From Allodiplogaster sudhausi (Eukaryota; Nematoda; Chromadorea; Rhabditida; Diplogasteridae): DNA of 64,000 bases. Each line of letters starts with the position of its first letter. The stretch's first letter is position 1. The stretch is taken from contig CALZFC010000044.1 in NCBI GenBank assembly GCA_945643635.1, forward strand, positions 1,099,001 to 1,163,000, given 5' to 3'. The notes beneath the pieces are model-generated. The model saw only the letters and a program-made list of their open reading frames with translations. It had not been told where the DNA came from and did no database searches. Shown here one piece after another: positions 11,893 through 32,007 of this stretch. Position numbers and translations under genes: made by a program.

Positions 11893-12929
11893 CGCGTGAT
11901 TTACTATTTAGGTTCTTCTTTTTCCAAAGAAGAACGCAAATTAAGAAGCAGTGCGTTTTACTTGAAAGGAAGAAATTCCACGACTTGGTTTCCTCATCTC
12001 TCTCTCTCTCTCTTCTCTCTCTCCCTCTCTTTCTCTCTCGCTGAATGCTCATTTATCAAAGAATACAAAGGACTAAAACTCCCTCTTCCCACTCTTTCCA
12101 ATCCCATTCTGTTTTTCAAAACTGGACTTCTCTGAATTTTAATTTTTTCGATTCAAAAGAAAAGAGATAAATAGCTTCTAATAAACTATGTCGAAAAATT
12201 ACAGAGACCACCCACTTCCTATACTTCACATCGCGTCCAATCAGCTTAGCATTGGGTGGAGGATCGTGGTCAGTAATAATCTCCACGTTGCAAGTGAAAA
12301 CCACATGGACAATTCATACAAGTCATATGAAATTCAGTCTTTCTTTTCCATAATATCCATCAGTTCTCGACACCCTAATTTCCTTTTACCTGTTCTTTTT
12401 AGTCGACCGTGCTCACAATCAGATATAGAGAAAAAAGGTAGAAATATCTACATAATCTCTCTTGCCATGAAGTGTGTGCATGCTACCTCCAAGAATGGTT
12501 TTCCAGAAAAAATGGCGCACAGAAAACAGTAGATAAACAGTACGAAGTCGCGCTTCTTCGCGAAAAAAAACTTCATTTTTTTGCCAGAAAATTTCTATTA
12601 TGATTATCTTCCTTTAATTTTACCGGCATATTTGTTGTTCGACTGTGAGACATTTTCAAGGACATTTAGCTTATGGAGGAACTATTCACATCTTGGGATA
12701 ATTCTCTGCTCACAATCAGCCTACCATGAGTACGATGAAGTTGACCATATCATTCTACTGCTACACAGAATGTTCATGTCATTCTAAAAATAATTCATTT
12801 TCAAGAATAAGGCATTAAATATCTACCCAACAAAATCGAAGTTGTAACCTTTTCGGCAGACACCGCAAGGGGACAATGTCAACAACAGCAACTGCTCTTC
12901 AAAAACGCCTAACATGAAGCCTTCAGAAG
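11893..12929. other. Spacer, no gene recognised
   Basis: AT-rich with one short CT tract near 12000-12040. Open frames at 12188-12532 and 12581-12787 have no motif and no paralogous copy, so I do not call them. Confidence 0.45.
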
Positions 12930-13499
12930 AGAGCCGAGCCCGATTCAGCAAGCCGAAGGGCGACTTTTTCAAGGCCACGTAGGGAAATCGCAGTTCCATG
13001 CTAACGGCAAGAGCGAGACGTTCAGCGATGACAAGAAGGTTTTATATTTTTTCTTGCTTAACAAGTTTATCAACGTCTTTTCAAGAACATTCTTTAAATC
13101 ATTTCTCGGTACTTCGAAAGCGCCGGTGTTGTAACTTGGCCCATTTAGCTATTTGATGATTTTAACATTGTACCAAGCGCCTTCCACCTACAAATAAATA
13201 TGCTTTCGTGAAAGAGAAGAAAAGTAATCGATTCTGAATTATACCTGATGTTTTGGATGAAAAAAAAATATATGTCTGGATTGAAATTCATCCTGCTACG
13301 GATGAGAGAGATTTCGACTTGTACATCGATTTGCGTAGTCCAAAGCGAAACATACATTGAGAAGGAGCTTTCTTCATTGTTTGCATAGTCGCCATCTGCC
13401 TTCGGATACAGAGCTCACTGATGCCTAGGAACATGTCCACATCGACAGCCAGGCGGTACTTAAGCTAAGCGAGAAGGCGCAGGAGGACAGTGCCGCACC

Positions 13500-13550
13500 G
13501 GATCTTGCTCCCTCTCTCTCTCCCTCTCTCTCTCCCTCTCCCTCCCTCCT

Positions 13551-13596
<46 letters not shown>

Positions 13597-13720
13597 GCTC
13601 CCTCCCTCTTTCGCTATCCTTCAATCTCCCTCTCTCTCATTCTCTCTTTATATCTCTCTCCCCTCTCCCGCTCTCTCTCTCTCTCTTTCTCTCTCTCCCT
13701 CTCTCTCCCTCTCCCTCTCC
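13500..13720 (+). repeat. CT array before secreted-protein exon, unit A
   Basis: About 220 bp of CT with CCCT interruptions ending CTCTCCAG directly before the ATG. A matching array lies at 20221-20391 in unit B. The CAG suggests that the first coding exon follows an acceptor and that a 5' UTR exon lies upstream. Confidence 0.8.
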
Positions 13721-13723
13721 AGG

Positions 13724-14266
13724 ATGCTCCCCCTGGCCCTGCTCTCTTCATGCTTCATCATCTATGCCCGAGCAGACACGTGCCTAACACCCGGCGGCAT
13801 TGGAGGTGAGTTCTGGGGAGCTTTCTTTATCAATGCTGATTGTGAGTATATCGCTAGAATCTACATCAAGTAGTTCTTTACACGTTTTCGTCTATAAATT
13901 TTAGGCGATGTCAACTAAATCTTTCTTTATTTTTATTTTTTGGATTTGGCCATTAATAATAACATTGTTTCCATTTCTAATGTATCAGAAGAATGTCAAT
14001 TGTCGAATTGATTATTTTCTTATCATCAGACAGTGGAATAATCTAAATTTCGTAAAAAAAATGGCGAAACTGTACAATGAAATGAAGGAGAAAAAATATA
14101 CTCCGTATTTTCAGTTGGACATCGTCTTATATGTACATATGTATGTATCTACGCTCATTTGTAGCCTGCCTCGGTCCTTTTTGTCCTGATGACACTCTAC
14201 AATCGTGCATCACTCAAGACAGCGACGGCAGAAGAATCTGCTGTGTGAGGACGGAGATTAACGCAG
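13724..14266 (+). CDS. Small secreted cysteine-rich protein, copy A (5' part)
   Basis: Exons 13724-13805 and 14165-14266 join in phase 1. The first codes a signal peptide, MLPLALLSSCFIIYARA, followed by DTCLTPGGIG. The second codes CLGPFCPDDTLQSC and ICCVRTEINA, adding six cysteines. The paralog at 20393-20940 has the same two exons, mostly conservative differences, and all cysteines kept, which supports translation. The protein is likely exported. The family is not recognised. Further exons are expected downstream, because the second exon ends at GCAG|GTAGGT with one base of a codon; a possible exon near 15470-15652 could not be tied in phase. A MITE sits 38 bp into the following intron. Confidence 0.65.
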
Positions 14267-14304
14267 GTAGGTATTCATAGACAGAAATATGTATTACATA
14301 CATA

Positions 14305-14673
14305 CAGTAGCGTGCAATAAAAGTGTCTCGAACTGAGGGCAGCCAGCATGTAACAACATGAGATTAAATAAGAACTAGACCTAAAAGTTATCGCAGGGAT
14401 GTTATTCAATGCAAATAAAATAAAATACCCATAAAAACTCACATAAGATCAAAGAAATAAATCATTTTGTTCAGCAAGCCTAAATATGCAAAACGGGTAA
14501 TTTGAGTTATTGATTTTTTTTCTCGATCAATAGTGGATCAATAAAACCAATATTATACTAATTTGAGTGTGTCACTATACAGAAGCGATCCTGAAAATTT
14601 CATAAACTTTCCTTTACTTTGAAGAAAAATATGCATGAAAAACCAAAATATACACTTTTATTGCACGCTACTG
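14305..14673. mobile_element. TA-flanked MITE, CAGTAGCGTGC family
   Basis: 369 bp with terminal inverted repeats CAGTAGCGTGCAATAAAAGT at both ends and TA duplicated on each side (14303-14304, 14674-14675). This is the pattern of a Tc1/mariner-type non-autonomous element. Absent from the matching intron of unit B, which carries a different element at nearly the same place. Confidence 0.88.
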
Positions 14674-15919
14674 TATGTAGTTGCTGCGATAATACTCCAT
14701 TCCAAAGACAGGCAGTCGCTCTTTCTTATCACAAAACGATGCATGCTTCGCAGCCGTGTTTGTTAATTTTTTTTTGTTCTCCTTTGTTCCCTCATTTCCT
14801 TAAGCAACATTACAGAATTATGCTAACAGTATGAGTTTGTGATGTTTTGTTCATGCCTTTAAGTTAGAGCTTAGTTCAATTTGATTTTCCTTTTTTTAAG
14901 AAGCTTAGTGCGTTGATGTTGAAAATAACAAAAAAAGAGAATTCCGAATTTCCGCTATTATTTTATAATTAGCAAACAAGTCTCCTTCCTATTATAGCAA
15001 ATTCAACTCAGCTTCTTTTTTATAGAAATATGATGCAAATGCGTATAATCAAAAAATTCATCGTTGGATCGGGCCGATTGTGCAAGGAACACAGATACGA
15101 TATATGGCCGAACGTCATCTTCGTATCGGGATTCGACTGACACAATCATTTATAACGTAACGTTGTATTTTATAACATTCACTGCTTTGTGAATGGATAA
15201 ATAAAAGTTACAAGCAATATGTACCCGTATCATGTACTAGTTACATACATATCTAGTACGTCAGAAGGCTTTTCACAAGAACTGCAATTTTGATTGCATT
15301 TTTAGCACCATCCTTTCGGCCCAGAATTTCATATGCCTGGCAAGAGAAGGCATTCAAATGAGTTGCCGGGCGTGCCATAATTTTTCCTTTACTAGTCATA
15401 CCATTTAATTCGCCGAAATTCTCCCTTCTCCAAATGCTTTTTTATCCGGCTGGCATTAATGAATGAATCCAGAGTGGGAGGGATTTTGATGACTTATTGC
15501 CGGAATCTGACGAAGTTCCCGAAGACATTGAGCTTCTTATCCTGGCGAGCCCCCATTTCTACAGAAATAGCTTCGATGATGAAAGAGAGAGACGATCACG
15601 CGCAACGAGGAATCCCTGGATGTTCTGTCTGGCTAACCTTTTTCCGTTGATGTGAACTATGATTTCTAACCCTCAAATTTTTAATACGTTTTCTCGAAGA
15701 GTATTATTAGTTGCTGTAAACGTTGTTGTAAACTTCCATTGTGATTTATTGATCAGTCGATAACTAGAGCGAGACAAATAATGACATACACACATATAGT
15801 GATGATGATGTTCTACTCATTGTCTATGTCATCTACTTCAGTAAAAAGGCAAATAAACAAAGCATTCAAATATGGATTTGCCGTAAAGAGATCAATTTCG
15901 AAAACCCGCCGGCTCTACT
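14674..15919. other. 3' part of duplicated unit A
   Basis: Homologous to 21648-23790 of unit B. It contains GATAATACTCCATTCCAAAG, a TTGGATCGGGCCGATTGTGC block and a segment at 15470-15652 readable as DFDDLLPESDEVPEDIELLI to a TGA. In unit B the same frame has a TAG after FDDL. It may be a 3' exon of the secreted-protein gene that is broken in unit B, but the splice phase is unresolved. Confidence 0.45.
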
Positions 15920-18900
15920 TATTTATTTATTTATTCATACATCGTAAAGATGTGACGACATTGAAAATAATCAATAGAAATTGAAATTGGCGAGTCAGTA
16001 GTTGTGATGAAAGGGGAAGGGGAAAGGGAAGGGGCAGCAGACCGCTCACGACATCGCCGGAATGGGAGTGGCAAGTTCCCGGAGAGGGGGTGGACGAGGT
16101 CCCCTAGGAGGTGGCAAGGCTCCATAGACTGTGCTGATATGACTACAGACACACTTCGGCGACGCGAGAACGACTGCTGGAGAGGGGAGAGATGAGAGAG
16201 CTGAATAAGGGCCTACATTCACATGATCAGAGGTACTGGCTGACTCTTAATACTTGTAGACTAACTTTAGTTTAGCTTAGCAAATAGTACTGATAGGTAG
16301 ATATGAAAAAAAATGTACTACTCTGATCTTGAGCAATACCAAAAGTGGCAAACTACAAATAGCTTTCTTAAATAACTTGACTGTCAAAGATGACGTGGCA
16401 AATAGAGGCAACCTATAGTAATACGATGCAGCTCGAATGGCAAAAGAGAATTGAGATAGAGTGGTGCGTGATCGAGGTATAAAAAACGCATATTGAGCAA
16501 TGCGACCACTGGTTGCTCTGAATAGAAACAATTTGCTAATAGGAATGTCAAAATCTCCGTGTAGTAGTTTGTATGTGTAAATGAGATCAGCTCGAACACG
16601 TTTAACAAGCAAACTAGGCAGATTAAAGTGCGAAAGTCTAGATGCATATGACGGAATGTCTTGAAATCGAACAAAACCACCAGATCATCTAATAAAAAGC
16701 AAGCGTGTGAAGATATGCTGAATTCTCTCTAATTTACGAATTTGACCTATTTGATGTGGAGACCAAATAATGGAGGCAAACTCTACGACAGGAATAACAT
16801 AACATATATAACAGAAAAGATAAATATCCGGAGACTTGGATGCTAGGATGCGGAAGAGAGAATAGATTAGGTTTAGAGATCTACGGCATACATACTCTAT
16901 ATGTTCGTTGAAAGAAAGCTTACTGTCGATTAGAACACCTTGGTCACGGATCGCAGAAGTTGAGACAGAGAAAGGAATTCTTGGAGAAAGTTGGGAGACA
17001 TAATACGGGTATTTAGGATTAAATTTGCCTAGGTGGAGTGCGTTGCACTTTTTGTGTGCAACGCGGAGCTGCCATTTTAAGCAGTAGGACTCAAATAGAT
17101 CAGTTGCTTCCGAAAGTTGAAGTGAGGGTATAGGGTCAGAGTGATGAAAATTTGAATACATTTTGATGTCATCAGCGAAAGAAGAGATTCTTACATGGGA
17201 CAGGTGGACAAAAATTGATGGTAGATCCGAAATATACATGTTGAACACTAATGGTGAAAGCACTGCTCCTTGCGGAAAAGAGTGTAGCAAGAAAAGAGTC
17301 AGATAAAGACTCACCTACCCGACCTTGAAAAGTACGACCCGTGAGGAACGACCTAAACCATTCTAGGAGTGAACCTGTAATACCGTAACCCTCAAGTTTA
17401 ATGATAAGCTTACTATGAGATACTGTGTCGAAAGCTTTGCAGAAATCATAATACAAGATGTCAACGCAATTTGCAGATGCGGATTTTGGATCAGAGTCTA
17501 CAGCCCGTATCCATTCGGTCATGCATTCTAGGAGATTGGATTCTACTGACCGGCGAGAGCGAAAACCGTGCTGGGGCTAGGAGGGACAATGGAGAACAGA
17601 TTGCACCATCTAAGCAAGGCTGGACGAAGGCAGCGTTCAAGTACTTTCATTGGCGGCGGAGAGAGTGTTACAGGGCGAAAGTCTTTAACCGAAAAAGCAG
17701 ATGGAACTTTATTTATTGGAACTACAATACCCTTCTTCCATAGAGACGGGAGAGCACCAAGCATGAGAGAGTAGTTAAAAATGTAACTAAGCGGTGTACA
17801 TAAAGAGGAGGCACATTTTTATAGACTACTTGCGGCACTGGATCGGCAGTTATGGTAACCGATGGCTTAAGCTTGAGAAGGTTCTTCTTAACCAATGGCG
17901 GCATTACAATGAAATCAGAAAAGGAGTGAGAAATGGGCACATGGGAGGAGAATGCGGGCATACTAGCATTGTCGCTAGTAAATACAGACGAGAAAAATTC
18001 ACCAAACGCGTTAGCCTTATTACCGTCACCGATGCATGTTCTACCCGACTGGTCTCTTAGAGCGCCTATACTAGGTTTAATTTTCAAACGGCAGCCGACA
18101 AACGAGTATACTTTCTTCTTAGATCTCATAAGGGCTGCTTCATGATTGCGGTTGTACTTCGACATCATTTTAGATAATTTAGCGGTTACTCGCAGATATT
18201 CAGCTCTAACAGGCAGGCAGTTTAATTTAGGGAAGAGAGCAGCTCTATGTGCTAGAAGAGATTGAATATATGCAGGGTATCTATCGCAAGCTAGGCGTCT
18301 AATTGAGAGCGGCGTGAAAGCGTGGACAATATCACAGAGAGTGGACGTATATCTGTCTTGCATGTTATCTATATCTGTAAAATCCATAAACACACTAATC
18401 CAATCAACATCAAGCAATGCTCTGTTCATACTCTCGTAATCTGCTTTCTTGTAGTCGAAAAAAGAATGGGTCAGATACATGTTTGATTCAAGAGAAAGAG
18501 AGAAAGAGACAGAGGCATGATCAGAGCTTGAAAAATTCGGTGCGATATCGCACTTTGACACGACACCGGCAGAGCTTAGAACAACGTCTAACACATTATC
18601 ACCGAGCGTGGGACGAGGAACGTGCTGAACGAAAGAAAAGTCAACGGAGAGGTCACACAAGAACTTAGCTTGGGCCTTGGCAGGGATGAGGTCAGACCAA
18701 TTAACTGCTAAATTTAGTCGCCAGCAATAACAGATTCATAGGGGACTGTGAGAAGTGAGTGCAGAGTGAGAGTAACGCATGCAAATCGGCTATTTTGTTA
18801 ACTAAACTCCTAGCGTTAAAGAGAAGACAAATGACATCACGAGTACCTAGGCTCAGTTGTTTCCCAAGGAGCACGGGAGCGGGATTCAGCGGAGGCGGCA

Positions 18901-19520
18901 GAGTGACACGGACTCTGCCACTGATCTCCGCCTTCACCCAGAGCTGCTCCCTGTAAAGCACCCAGCCGCGACCCGGGTCCGCTCTACGGAGTTCAGCGAG
19001 CTGCTTACGCAAGTCGCTCCAACGGGCGCGCTAATCGGGCAGCATGCTTCTCCTTATATACACACCATTCCATCCTTGGTCCTTCAGGGTAGAGGCACCC
19101 TTCAGGCACCTCAGGAGATGGCCCCGAGTGGGCAGCAACACTTTCAGCAGCCGGGGGCGGTCAGACTGCTTACCCATCCTGAACACAGTGACGGGCTCGC
19201 ATTCCACCACCAGGGCCGAGAGGAGGCTGGTGACCCGTGCTCTGTCAGAGGCCAGTTTGGCCGGGAGATCAACGTCCGAGGGCTCGGCAATGCCGATGAC
19301 GACCAGGGATCGCTCAATGGCATGCCGCTCTTCCGCCGATTCCCCGGCCGTGCCGACATCAACAGGCACAGAGGAGGCATGGACAGACCCGGACGGAGAC
19401 GGAGAGGACAAAAAAAAGCAAGTAAAAAAATTTGGAACGCTTCACGAATTTGCGTGTCATCCTTGCTAATCTTCTCAGTATTGTTCCAATTTTAGTATGT
19501 GTTCATTTGGAATGAACACA
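15920..19520 (-). mobile_element. Non-LTR retrotransposon, CR1/Jockey-like, decayed
   Basis: Inserted in unit A on the minus strand. The empty site is preserved in unit B (GGCTCTACTCGAAAAACAT near 23771). Flanks show TACT on both sides (15916-15919 and 19521-19524). The 3' end, at low coordinates, has an (AATA)n tail. The 5' end has a near-terminal hairpin GTATGTGTTCATT/AATGAACACATAC at 19495-19523, which overlaps the flanking repeat. Coding remnants are described separately. Confidence 0.88.
16300..19411 (-). pseudogene. Retrotransposon ORF1/EN/RT remnants
   Basis: Read from high to low coordinates. 19411-19031 is an ORF1-like segment (GKQSDRPRLLKVLLPTRGHL). 18990-18900 gives LRKQLAELRRA and WVLYREQLW. 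18820-18770 is the start of an endonuclease (CLLFNARSLVNKIADL). From 18660 follows the endonuclease end (RPTLGDNVLDVVLSS). Reverse transcriptase blocks: KDFRPVTLSPPPMKVLERCL (17650), YYDFCKAFDTVSHSKL (17440), PQGAVLSPLVFNMYISDLP (17260), and the catalytic SFADDIKMY near 17170. The core of the endonuclease between NARSL and VIAGD is deleted, and frame changes occur near 19020, 18690, 17720 and 17290. It is inactive. Confidence 0.85.
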
Positions 19521-20392
19521 TACTCGAAAAAACATATAATAAAATCGGATGCATTTTTACAACAACACCTAATAGCATGAAACATGAAGGCTTTTATGGT
19601 CATAACTAATTAGGTGAGCAAAAGATAGAAAAATGTGTATAGGTAGATAGGATTAATATTCAGCAATCCGAAGGGCGACTTTTTCAAGGCCACGTAGGGA
19701 AATCGCAGTTCCATGATAATGGCAAGGGCGGGACGTTCCGCGATGACATGAAGGAATTGTATTTTTTTAGTTTAACAAGTTTGCCAAGCGCCCATCAACG
19801 TCTTTGCAAGAACATCTTTAAATCATTTCTTGGTACTTTTAAAGCGCCGGTTTTGTTACTTGTCCCATTTTGCTATTTGATGATTTTAGCATTGTACCAA
19901 GCGCCTTCCACCTACAAATAAATATGCTTTCGGGAAAAAGAAGAAAAGTAATGGATTCTGAGTTGATGTTTTGGATGAAACAAAAAAAATGTCTGGGTTG
20001 AAATTCGTCCTGCCACGGATGAGAGAGAGAGAGAGAGAGAGATTTCGACATGTACTTCGATTTGCGTAGTCCAAAGCGAAACATACATTGAGAAGGAGCT
20101 TTCTTCATTGTTTGCATAGTCGATATCTGCCTTCGGATACAGAGCTCACTGATGCCTTGGAACATATCCACATCGACAGCCATGCGGTACTTAAGCCAAG
20201 CGAGAAGGCGCAGGGTGGACACTCCCTCTCACCCCTCTCTCGCTCTCTCGCTCTCTCTCTCCCTCTATCTCTCCAGTCTCTCGCTCGCTCTCTCTCTCTC
20301 TCTTTCTCTCTCTTTTCTCTCTCTCCCTCTCTCTCTCCTGCTCTCTCTTTCTCTTTCTCTCTCTATTCCCTCTCTCCCTCTCTCTCTCCAGG

Positions 20393-20940
20393 ATGCTCGC
20401 CCTGGCCCTGCTCTCTTCATGCTTCATCATCTACGTCCGAGCAGACACGTGCCTAACACCCGGCGGCATTGGAGGTGAGTTCTGGGGAGCTTTCTTTATC
20501 AATGCTGATTGTGAGTATATCGCTAGAATCTACATCAAGTAGTTCTTTATACGTTTTCATTCATATACATATTTAAGAGAATGTCAAGTAAAACTTTTTA
20601 TCACTTTTTTTTTTAAATAATAATATCATTGTTTCCATTTCTAATGAATCAGAAGAATGCTAAAATGTTGAATTGACTTTTTTCCGAAATATCTTTACAC
20701 ATGGCAAACAGTGAACTATAAGAAATCTCGAGACAAAAATAGCGAAACCGAATAATGTAAGGAAGAAAAAAAGTACATATTGCCAGTTGGATATTATCTT
20801 ATACATATGTATGTACATATATGTATGCTTATTTGTAGGCTGCCTCGATACACTTTGTCCAGATGACAATAAACAAGCGTGCATCACTCAAGACAGCGAC
20901 GGCAAAAAAATCTGCTGCGTGAGGACGGAGATTAACGCAG
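20393..20940 (+). CDS. Small secreted cysteine-rich protein, copy B (5' part)
   Basis: Paralog of the gene at 13724. Exons 20393-20474 and 20839-20940. The signal peptide is MLALALLSSCFIIYVRA, then DTCLTPGGIG. The second exon gives CLDTLCPDDNKQAC and KKICCVRTEINA, with every cysteine of copy A conserved. The same (CT)n-CAG acceptor precedes the ATG. The 3' end is not resolved, and the downstream frame that is open in copy A carries a stop here, so copy B may make a shorter protein or be decaying. Confidence 0.62.
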
Positions 20941-20983
20941 GTAGGTATTCTTAGACATAGATATGTATGTAGATATGTATGTA

Positions 20984-21645
20984 CAGTACCGTCCAACATT
21001 GTTGGGTCCGCGATTAATAGGATTAATCCGATTAATAGGATTAATTAAATTAATTTAAATAATTCAAACTTAAATTGCGGAGTGGGGACGCATTCTCTTG
21101 TCGTTTTCTTTAGAGAGAAGTGATTTCGCGATATGGAAAAAGTATTCATCAAGTTAAATTGCGAAAATGTCATAAAATGACAGAAATCTGAAAGGGTGGG
21201 TTTTCCACAGTCGTTAGCACAATGCGCTGTCGGGCCATGCCAGAAGCATGCTCGAAAAACTAGAGTATTGTTATTTGTGATTATTCCGCTACAATTTTGC
21301 TTTCATTGTGTTTATGGGACGATTTCATAATTAATAATAGCATTCAATTTACTTTTACACGACTTTTGAGGCTTAAATGTTGAAAAATCATATTTTCATG
21401 CAAAACTGCTGCTAAACAGCGGGGAAAAGCCACCCTTTCAGATTTCTGTCATTTTATGACATTTTCGCAATTTAACTTGATGAATACTTATTCCATACCG
21501 CAAAATCACTTCCCTGTAAAGAAAACCACAAGACGATGCGTCCCCGCTCCACAATTTGAGTTTGAATTATTTAAATTAATTTAATTAATCCTATTAATCG
21601 GATTAATCCTAGTAATCGCGGACCCAACAATGTTGGACGGTACTG
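20984..21645. mobile_element. TA-flanked MITE with long inverted arms, CAGTACCGTCC family
   Basis: 662 bp. Ends CAGTACCGTCCAACATTGTT and its complement, TA on both sides (20982-20983, 21646-21647). The inverted arms are about 215 bp each and continue through GATTAATAGGATTAAT and GACAGAAATCTGAAAGGGTG. The ends resemble Tc1/mariner termini. Not present in unit A. Confidence 0.88.
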
Positions 21646-21839
21646 TATGTGCACACATACATAAGGCTGCGATAATACTCCATTCCAAAGATACAGCTGG
21701 TCATTTTTATCGCAAAACAATGCATGCTTCGCTGCCATGATTGCCAATTTGTCTTTTGTTCCCTCATTTCCTTTAACAATATTACAGAATAATGCTTGCA
21801 GTATGAGTTTGTGCTGTTATGTTCATGCCTCTTAGTTAA

Positions 21840-22267
21840 AGGAGGTCCGAGGCGAATAAATAGTGTCTTGTTTTTTTCGCCTTTTTTGGTCGGGTTGTGC
21901 TATAAACTTCGATTGCAATTGTCCCGAAGTCACAAAAACTTTCATGTCCTGAGGAAATTCTACTTTGTATTCCCAAATATTTTATTTTCCCGCTATTTTC
22001 AAAAATTTTTGAAAGAGAAACACTGTGGCCGCTGGGGCCAAACGAGTCATGTCGAGTAATTGTATATATGTGGTGCGCGCAACCAACATTGGTCGGGTTT
22101 TTCTTAACACGTAGCCCCACCTGGCTGTGGTGCACACCACAAGTTTCTGAGGAGAGAGGCAAGGAGCAGTAGCACCATTTCTTTTGATTCTTTACTCCGT
22201 ACTTTTTATCATTCCGTCCAAATCCGTCAGGAACTTCGTGGTAGGAGTTTTTCCCTTAAGGCCTCCT
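21840..22267. mobile_element. TTAA-flanked MITE, AGGAGG family
   Basis: 428 bp starting AGGAGGTCCGAGGCGAATAA and ending GGCCTCCT, with TTAA on both sides (21836-21839, 22268-22271), as piggyBac-type elements leave. Unit A lacks it (site near 14862). Fragments with the same left end are at 9631 and 62310. Confidence 0.78.
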
Positions 22268-22483
22268 TTAAAGCATAGTTCAAGTTTGATTTTTCTTATT
22301 TTTAAGAAGTTGCGTGCGTCCCCGTTAAAAAAAAGAGAACTCCGAATTTCCACTATTATTTTATAATTAGAAAGCAAGTCTCATTGTTTTATAGAAAATT
22401 CACCTCAACTTCTTTTTTTTTATAAAAGTTATGCAAATACATATAATAAAAAAAATTATCGTTGGATCGGGCCGATTGTGCAA

Positions 22484-22848
22484 CACGGCAATTCAAGCAC
22501 GGCCATGAAAAATGGCTGCGCAGTTAGTCAGAATCGCACTTGCTAGGCTCCGCCCCTTTGCGGTCGGACAAACGCGTCACTTGTCAATTTGACCTTCCGC
22601 ACGCTCTATCCCACCAGGTTACTGTACGCTTGACGGGGGTATCCAGTGAAACAAACAGGACGCCGCAGAATCAATAATTTGAAACTTTGCTTTGAATTTC
22701 CCGCATTTGAGATTTCGCGCATAAAACAGGGATTTTGCGCATAAAATGCGTGATTTTGGCTGCGTACTTGCAAACTCCGCCCACTTCTCCGAAGCCATGG
22801 ATCAAGGCTTCATGATGACCGCATTTATTAGGGGCTGAACCGCCATAT
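22484..22848. mobile_element. Unit B-specific insertion, unclassified
   Basis: Unit A reads straight through GCCGATTGTGCAA to CACAGATACGAT (near 15075-15100), while unit B has about 365 bp between them. The insert is GC-richer than its surroundings, has no clear terminal repeats, and shows a repeated GCGCATAAAA word. A SINE-like or solo element is possible. Confidence 0.6.
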
Positions 22849-24098
22849 ACACAGATACGATATACAACATATGGCCGAACGTCGTCTTCGTGTCGGGATA
22901 CGACTTGCGAGCGGAGGGATACAAATATTTATAACGTAACATTGTATTTTCTAACATTCATTGCTTTGTGAATGGATAAAATAAAACTTACAAGCAATAT
23001 GTGCCTGTATCATGTAGTACATACATAGTATGTCAAAAGGCTTTTCGCGAGAACAGCAGGTTCGATTGCATTTTTAGCACCATCTTTTTGGCCCAGAAGT
23101 ATGCCAAGTATGACAAGAGAAGGCATTCAAATGAGTTGCCAAGTGTGCTAGAGCAGAGTGTTTAGGGAGCATCGCAGACATGTAAGAGTCTGATCCAAGT
23201 AGCCTATGAATCAGCCGGTCTTGAAATCATTTCTCCTTTAACAGTCTTGTATTTTAATTCGCCGAAATTCTCCCTTCTCCAAAAGCATTTATCCGGTTGG
23301 CATTAATGAATCCAAGATGGGAGGGATTTTGACGACTTATAGCCGGAATCTGACGATGTGGCTGAAGACATTGGGCTTCTGATACTGGCAAGCCCACCAT
23401 TTCTCCCGAAGAAGCGTTGATGATGAACGAGAGAGAGAGAGACGATCGCGCGCAAAGAGGAATCCCTGGATGTTCTGTCTGGCTCACAATTTTTTCCGTT
23501 GATGTGAACTATGATTTCTTACCCGCAAATTTTGAATACGTTTTCTCTATTCGATCGAAGAGTAATATTAGTTGTAAGCTGTAAACGTTGTTGTAAACTT
23601 CCATTGTGATTTATTGATCGGTCAATAAATAGAAGGAGACGAACAATGACAAACTATAGTGATGTTGATCTTCTACTCATTGTCTATGTCATCTACTTCA
23701 GTAAAAAAGGCAAATAAACAAAGCATTCAAATATGGATTTGCCGTAAAGAGATCAATTTCGAACACCCGCCGGCTCTACTCGAAAAACATATAATAAAAA
23801 AATGTTGCATGTTTACAACAATAGCTAACAGCATGAAATATGAAGGCTTTTATGGTCATAACTAATGAGGTGAGCAAAAGATAGACAACTGTGTATAGGT
23901 ACATAGGATTAATATTAATGATAATAATGCGCAATTTTTAAGATTTGAGAACTAATTAAGAAAGATATATACCTGTTGGATAACGCTTATGAAATTAAAA
24001 AAAAGAAATCCAGCTAAATTTGAACATAACTGCAATTAAATTTACGAAACTTCAGCATTATTTTTAATTGTTTTTGTTAAAATAAATTTAAAAAGAAT

Positions 24099-32007
<7,909 letters not shown>

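Larger units (their letters stand above)
12930..19655. repeat. Tandem duplication, unit A
   Basis: From the GCCGAAGGGCGACTTTTTC block near 12950 to the ATAGGATTAATATT junction near 19655. Unit B (19656-23920) repeats it in the same order: the GGGCGACTTTTTC block, upstream segment, CT array, secreted-protein exons, and the tail with GCCGGCTCTACT. The retrotransposon 15920-19520 and the MITE 14305-14673 are present only in unit A. Confidence 0.85.
19656..23920. repeat. Tandem duplication, unit B
   Basis: Second copy of the unit that starts near 12930. It lacks the retrotransposon but has three insertions of its own (20984-21645, 21840-22267 and about 22484-22848). The tail 23690-23915 matches unit A sequence on both sides of the retrotransposon (15830-15919 and 19524-19655). 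Confidence 0.85.

Noticed and set aside
15459..15650. 63-residue plus frame as a definite exon of secreted protein A
   Set aside because: Cannot be joined in phase with confidence, and the alternative frame (DFDDLLPESDEV..) is equally open; left as unresolved.
19839..20222. 127-residue minus frame, partly shared with unit A (13145-13480)
   Set aside because: The shared reading frame has a stop in unit A, and differences between copies are mostly amino-acid changing, so it looks like conserved non-coding duplicate sequence.
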